A stretch of DNA of 64,000 nucleotides, taken from contig OZ012699.1 of NCBI GenBank assembly GCA_963942565.1, positions 34,381,937 to 34,445,936 on the forward strand. Direction: 5' to 3'. Origin of the DNA: Maea johnstoni. Its lineage: Eukaryota; Annelida; Polychaeta; Spionida; Magelonidae. Under the pieces are notes generated by a model. That model did no database searches. It had not been told where the DNA came from and saw only the letters and a list, made by a program, of their open reading frames with translations. This document shows, in pieces, positions 58,791 through 64,000 of this stretch (positions within the stretch are counted from its first letter, which is position 1; every line of letters begins with the position of its first letter). A program made the position numbers and the translations under genes.

Positions 58791-60375
58791 ATTGATATTT
58801 GATATAGCGCCCTTTCCACCTATAATGTTCAAGCTGTTCAGCTGTTTCTTGAAGTTTTGCACACTATCAGCAGCCTTGATGTTACAAGGGAGCTCATTCC
58901 AAAGGCGTGGTGCATAGGCGCAGAATGCTCTGTCACCAAACCTTTTCAGATAAGTGAGTGGTATCTGCTATAAATTCTTAGTGTTTGATCTTAGAGTCCT
59001 TGTGTTGGCTTGTTTGACTAACAGTTCCCTCAAGTATAGAGGGGCACATCCTTGCATGCATTTGAAAGTCAAAAGCAGAATCTTGAACTCAATCCTTTTC
59101 CTGATGGGCAGCCAGTGAAGATCTTTTAGAACTGGTGTAATGTGATCATACTTTTTTGGAGCCACTAACCACTCTAGCAGCATTGTTTTGGACCCAGTGG
59201 GCACAAGTATTACCTGAATGTTATATGAATGTTCGATTTTGGTCGGAATATTCTGGACTAATTATGAACATTTCAGCAATGTTCAGGTTATACCTTTCCT
59301 GGAATGTTCTTATTTGATGTCATTTGAATGTTCAATTTTGATTGGAATGTCATGCACTAAAAATGAACATTCCTGCAGCATTCAGGTCTGAACTTTCCTG
59401 AAGTGTGCAGATTTGACATTATTTTAACATTAAATTCAGATCTTTCCTATTTCATGAAAACTGAACTGTTACCGAGTGATTCCACTGCACAGACAACTTC
59501 CAATGTTCTGACAAAATTCAGAATCCAAATGGTACAGTTCTGTACATTCTATGAACATTCTCACCTGAACATTTATACAATTTTCATTCTGAACTATTGG
59601 GGGATCATTTTTGAATGTTCGCCCAAACATTCCTGGAATGTTCCATGAATGTTACCGTGCCCACTGGGTAGCTACACCTTCATCCACTACACGCTGATTG
59701 ATAGGTTTGATAGAGATGTAGAGTTGTGTATCATCTGCATAAGCATGGAGTTCTAGACCTTGCTTTCTTATCAGTATTCCTATAAGGGTAGGAGGTAAAT
59801 CAGGAAGAGCAGAGGGCCCAACACTGATCCTTGTTGTACAGACCATAGGATTTCCTGTGATGCGGAGAATGAATCATCTATCTGAACTCGAAGAGTACAG
59901 TCACCAAGATATGAACGGAACCATTCAAGGGCTGGCCCTTTTATACCCAGAGTGCTTTCCATTCTGGAAAATAGCACATCATGGTAGATGGTATCAAATG
60001 CTGCACTTAGGTCAAGAAGGATCAGTATAACAATTCCATGCTGGTCAATGCTTGTAAGAATGTCATTCTGTACCTTCACCAGTGCTGTCTCTGTGCTGTG
60101 ACCTGGTTTATATGCAGATTGAAGGTATTCATGGAGATTGTTGTCTGTCATGAAACTTGTCAGTCGCTGAGCATCCACCCTCTCTAAGACCTTTGATACA
60201 AATGACAGGTTGCTAACAGGGCGTTAGTTTTTATGTATCTCAGGGTCTAAGGTAGCTTTTTTAAGCAGAGGGGTGACCACAGCTGATTTCATAGATGTAG
60301 GTACTTCATTTGACCTCAGTGAAGCATTAATGATGTCTGTAAGGGGAATAGACAATAACAACATCAGATGCATAA
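58790..60375 (-). mobile_element. Broken CR1/L2-like LINE (reverse transcriptase and C-terminal part)
   Basis: On the minus strand, 60375-59669 encodes NEVPTSMKSAVVTPLLKKA, SAYKPGHSTETALVKVQ, ILLDLSAAFDT, QQGSVLGPLLF and then AYADDTQLYIS (the RT active site YADD). 59192-58800 encodes the downstream region (VQNNAARVV, YDHITPVLKDLHWLP, RIEFKILLLTFK, then FGDRAFCAYAPRLWNELP). The RT and C-terminal pieces are separated by a CCCAGTGGGCAC element, and roughly 150 residues between them are missing. Frame changes and stops break the rest (for example a stop inside the RPVSNLS block near 60225). 5' truncated: no endonuclease domain. Confidence 0.9.
59193..59668. mobile_element. CCCAGTGGGCAC-ended transposon, copy 2, inside the LINE
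   Basis: cccagtgggcacaagtatta to gttaccgtgcccactggg, 476 bases, clearly alignable to copy 1 at 58228. LINE coding sequence lies on both sides. Confidence 0.87.
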
Positions 60376-60894
60376 GTAAGGTTCAATATTGTTGAGCTAC
60401 AGACTCGGAAGCCCAGTCACTTCGGGAGTCACTAGGCCTCAGAACCACGTAATTTTCGTAAGGGGATTTTCACCCCCATACTTCGTACCTGGGTACCAAA
60501 AAGTACCCTACTCCCATTTAACCACATATGGTACGCTTGTAACATTAGATACATTCATGATATGTACAATAGTAATGGTATCATGTAAAGCGCTTCCTTC
60601 AATTTAAAGTTACCATTTACATGGCCTTTTGCAATACAGTACCAAAGAATGGCTAAATGATTGCAGAAATCAGAAAAAAGATTATAAAGTAACTCACTAT
60701 AAAACAATTGAATATTCAAACAAAGATAAGAAAGGGGCAAGAGGAATAAGAGATGTTTGGAACAAAAAAGGGAGAAAATCAAAAAGCATTGGCCAGAATA
60801 AATGGGAAATTGAATTGGATACAGAACAAGATCGGGGAAAATTTTTCAGGATACTGTATATGAGCCAATGTCAATGCATTGCTTAAATTCTAGG

Positions 60895-60990
60895 AGGTGC
60901 TTTTCGCTGGGTACTCCAGTTTTCTCCACTACATACAACTGGCTATTCATGATTTAGCTGAATATGGCACAAAAAGTGACTAAAAACCTA
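60895..60990 (+). repeat. Dispersed roughly 90-bp repeat (GGGTACTCCAGTTT type)
   Basis: gctgggtactccagttttct, then acaactggcta and tatggcac.aaaagtga. Related pieces lie at 21600-21725 (same strand) and 1170-1250 (opposite strand). It may be part of a SINE; no Pol III boxes are seen. Confidence 0.5.
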
Positions 60991-61953
60991 GATTCCAAAT
61001 CCAAATTCCAATATCGTCTTACAACGATCACTATTATCAAGAAAGAAAGTATATATTGCCAAACTAGTGGACTCCGAATACTACAAAAGACCCAATGTTC
61101 TTTGACATATCTAGAAGCATTAACAATAAATGCCTCTTAAAATTATATATTAGTGAACTTTATTATACTGATTACAAAGTATACAATTCATATAAACACA
61201 TCTAAAGGAAAGAATACAAATATAGTGGGTATAAACAAAATTGTTAAAAAAAAACATGCTAATAGAAGAATATGTATCAACAATTTAAAAAAATGAAAAA
61301 TATGTCTATGAAAAATGGTCACAAATGAATAGATCGATGATATAAACGCACTGTGTATGACTAGATACTGCTCATACCTTGAACTTGAACTCCCTATATA
61401 ATAATCAATGTACTGTTTATATGGAATGAATTCAATTATTCAAAAAAATGTTAGACCAGTATGAAATGAGGTACGTGATATACCCCTCTTTATTAGAATA
61501 TATCGCTTTTATAAATACAATAATCTAAACTCAGGAAAAATTAGACCTATATATATAGTGTATATTGCATTTGGATATAATCAAATGTATAAGCAGTTGT
61601 GTCGCTCACCTTGTCACTGCATTAACTATATGAGTTCTCCTTTTATGACAAGGAAATCATCATAAAATGGCCAACAAAATGACCAGGAGCCGTTTTGAGG
61701 GAATTTCGTAAGAAGGGACCAGTTCGCTATATCACAAGCTATAGTAAGGTAGGGCAGGGTAGTATACTAAATAACATGGTCAACGGGCATTTGGATATCA
61801 CATGACCCCAGGGGAGCCTAATAAATATGCATGTATGGTATTGAGTCAACTCATAAATACAAGTAATCAAAGCTGGGTTTGGGTATTTAGTTATTGTCAT
61901 TGGACTTTGTTCTTCTCTATGTAAAAACTATAATTAATGTTCATCCTTTTTAG

Positions 61954-62647
61954 GTGTTCCTACAACTACATGAATCCAATTGGCGAGCACGGTGGAACAC
62001 ACATGGATGCACCCAACCACTTCTCGAATAAACAAGGGGCACTTTCCATTCACCAAATCCCTCCACAGTCTTTCTTTGGACCAGGCGTCGTCATTGACAT
62101 CAGCGACCGTGCCAGCAAAGACCCACGTGCCTCAGTCACCAAGAATGACCTACTTATGTGGGAAGACAAACATGGCCGCATCCCAGAGGGCGCTATTGTG
62201 CTTATGAACAGCGGATGGCAGAAGCATTTTCATAATGACAGTGCATTTTGGGGATCGACCAGTCCTGATATAGCTACGTTTGTGCAACCAGGATTCACTC
62301 TAGAGGCCGGCAAATTCCTTCTGAAGCGGAATATCCATGGTATAGGTACGGACACTGGTAATTTAGATGTAGGTGGCGACATAGATTTACCAGTCCATAG
62401 GCTCATTTTGGAGGCCAACCTTTGGGGTCTGGAAATGGTCAAAAATCTGGATCAGGTACCAGCTAGCGGAACAACCATCATAGCCATGCCTATGAATATT
62501 CGAGATGGCACCGGTGCCCCTACAAGGGTCTTTGCACGATGGCCCGATTCCTCAACCAGAAATGGATGCGACGCCAACTTTAATGGAGTGTCACACTACT
62601 TTGGCATTGTGTTTATTCATTGTTTGTCATATTTGATGAAATTGTAA
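61954..62647 (+). CDS. Cyclase-family hydrolase gene C, exon 2 (catalytic body)
   Basis: 694 bases from tttttag to TAA. It keeps EHGGTHMDAPNHF, GTDTGNLDVGGDIDLPVHRL and the Glu 12 residues after the His, so catalysis is plausible. The C-terminus differs more from A and B (DANFNGVSHYFG, then FIHCLSYLMKL): the tail now ends in Lys-Leu and has an extra His, which could weaken a GPI signal. No break is seen; the joined protein has 299 residues. Confidence 0.92.
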
Positions 62648-64000
62648 TTGTTCAAAAACTAACAATATATTTGACAAAGCAATAGTATAAATATCCCTAC
62701 AGACTGCGGAACTTTGGGAAGTGGGTAAACAACCATATTTTTTGGACACCCATAGAGAGGATATTTTTAGTCTCATACTGTTCCCCTCGCATGCTGTATA
62801 CGAGTGAGACATGCTGAGTAAGCCCTGTTAATGTGAGAGACATCTACAAATATGAATATATTTTGTAGACTAAAAACCCCTATAACGGTCATTACTTTTA
62901 ATATTATGAACGTATATCTTATCATATAACTACCATGTAATGCTTTTTTATCATCATCATAACAAGTGAAGTTGAAATCACAGTCGAGTGTAAACTGTAA
63001 GAAATCCTTGCATTCCTTCGTTAGGGTTTGTCAATTCAAATATAATAAACATTGCTATCATAAATTTGAAAATGTGACCTAAAGGTTCAAGTGGCAATAA
63101 TTGTATCCTGGTGATGTAGCTGAGACACAAAGTTGACAATAAAAAACATAAACACCATTAAAAGGAAAAGAATATATATCTTTATTGTATGCGTTTGTCG
63201 GAGCTATTTACAAGGTAATGATGAAATTATATACAGTTTATACAATATATACAACAACAAAAGATCAAAAACAACAATTTAAGATGATTTCATAAAGTTA
63301 TCTGCATAGCAATCATTTAACAATACACTAGTAAAAATAATCAGAAATGTATTAAATAGTAACAATTTGCTGTGAGCTCCCATAGACCTCATTCAAACTA
63401 TATTTTTGATAATGCCATTTTTCTTCCTGGATTTGTATTACAATGGCCAATGAGATTAATCTGCCTCCTATCAGTCATATCTCTGTCATCTGTACAGTGG
63501 ACCAAATAACATTTTTGAGTTAACAAAAGTTTCATCATGAAGTATTCATTCAACACACAGTCCAATGACTTCTACTGTATCACTATGATCTCTAACATTG
63601 CTTTTAGTTTTCTTGGCTAATACTGAATTGTATTTTCCCCACGTTGCTGTACTTTTTTTTCTTCATGGCTGATCACTTTCCAACATCAGAACATTTTCCT
63701 ATTTCCACCAGATGGCAGCAACTATCTATATTACTTGCAGACCTATCTACCTAAATTTAAGGCCAGATGGCGAGACCTATTTTCTTTTACCAGAAATCAG
63801 CATATAAATTTTTCTACATGAAACCTGTTTTCTTTTACCAGAAATCAGCATATATATTTTTTCTACACGATTACAGCATCTTTTATCTCTTCATATTGCA
63901 GCACCTTATATCTTATAGAGATAGTAACACATGCTGTTCAAAGATGGTACAACTGTAGCATCTGTTTTATATTTCTACTATATAGCTGGACCCATGTTCC
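62648..64000 (+). other. 3' flank of gene C to the window end
   Basis: Parallel to the flanks of A and B but shorter. The first AATAAA is altered (gggtaaac); a downstream AATAAA (63138-63143) is kept. Homology resumes through 63370-63450 and into the third CTCF-like cluster. Nothing coding. Confidence 0.7.
63700..63990 (+). repeat. CTCF-like repeat cluster after gene C (partial)
   Basis: One good core, CCACCAGATGGCAG (63705-63718), then weaker ccagatggcgagacct and a duplicated roughly 52-bp unit (ttttcttttaccagaaatca, at about 63780 and 63828). The array probably continues past the window. Confidence 0.65.

Larger units (their letters stand above)
56818..61953 (+). other. Intron of gene C (5.1 kb)
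   Basis: Holds the shared family 2 relic (56830-57042), two CCCAGTGGGCAC-ended elements, a (TAA)n tract and a broken LINE (58790-60375). A dispersed roughly 90-bp repeat lies at 60895-60990. The stretches 57050-58220 and 61000-61950 show no gene; part of 57880-58060 is shared with introns A and B. Confidence 0.75.

Overview
The window looks like nuclear DNA of a marine bilaterian invertebrate (deuterostome or spiralian; I cannot fix the species). Reasons: short exons with GT/AG borders in long AT-rich introns, very long (TA)n tracts, a Penelope-like retroelement, a CR1/L2-type LINE and many small DNA transposons. No bacterial-style operon, rRNA, intact tRNA or CRISPR array is visible.

Region 1 (1 to about 19.4 kb, + strand) holds the middle of an oxysterol-binding-protein-related gene of the ORP3/ORP6/ORP7 (OSBPL3/6/7) group. 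Seven exons with matching phases encode the linker between the PH domain (upstream of the window) and the sterol/lipid-binding ORD. The last visible exon carries a textbook FFAT motif, EFFDAAE, for docking on ER VAP proteins. The ORD itself is not found. A 200-base N gap (23067-23266) follows, and the contig may be misjoined there. At least five of the exons are bordered by short tandem repeats, several of which duplicate the splice site itself.

Region 2 (23.3 to 30.4 kb) has no recognisable host gene. It contains a decayed Penelope-like element (minus strand, RT plus GIY-YIG endonuclease) with a hammerhead-ribozyme-like fold in its 3' region. The whole block, including a (TA)n tract at each end, lies between 14-base direct repeats.

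Region 3 (30.4 to 64 kb, + strand) is a tandem array of three two-exon genes (A, B, C) for a secreted cyclase-family hydrolase (kynurenine formamidase/isatin hydrolase fold, PF04199). All three are open from a signal peptide to a hydrophobic C-terminal tail and keep the HxGTHxD metal motif and the H-x11-E pair. Each has a GC-rich promoter with an NRF1-like palindrome, a long intron and a shared 3' flank. Each 3' flank carries copies of a sequence matching the CTCF core consensus, about 16 of them in a 29-bp array after copy A. Intron B holds a 5.4-kb TTAA-flanked element with roughly 0.7-kb inverted ends. Intron C holds a broken LINE invaded by a palindromic-ended transposon. A 442-bp foldback element after gene A has its empty site preserved after gene B.

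Across the window, two families of roughly 200-230 bp elements with TTAA flanks and CCC...GGG ends (piggyBac-like MITEs) make up much of the intron DNA. They are nested in each other and in other transposons. The two gene systems do not appear functionally related: the first is a membrane-contact-site lipid carrier, the second a family of secreted hydrolases.
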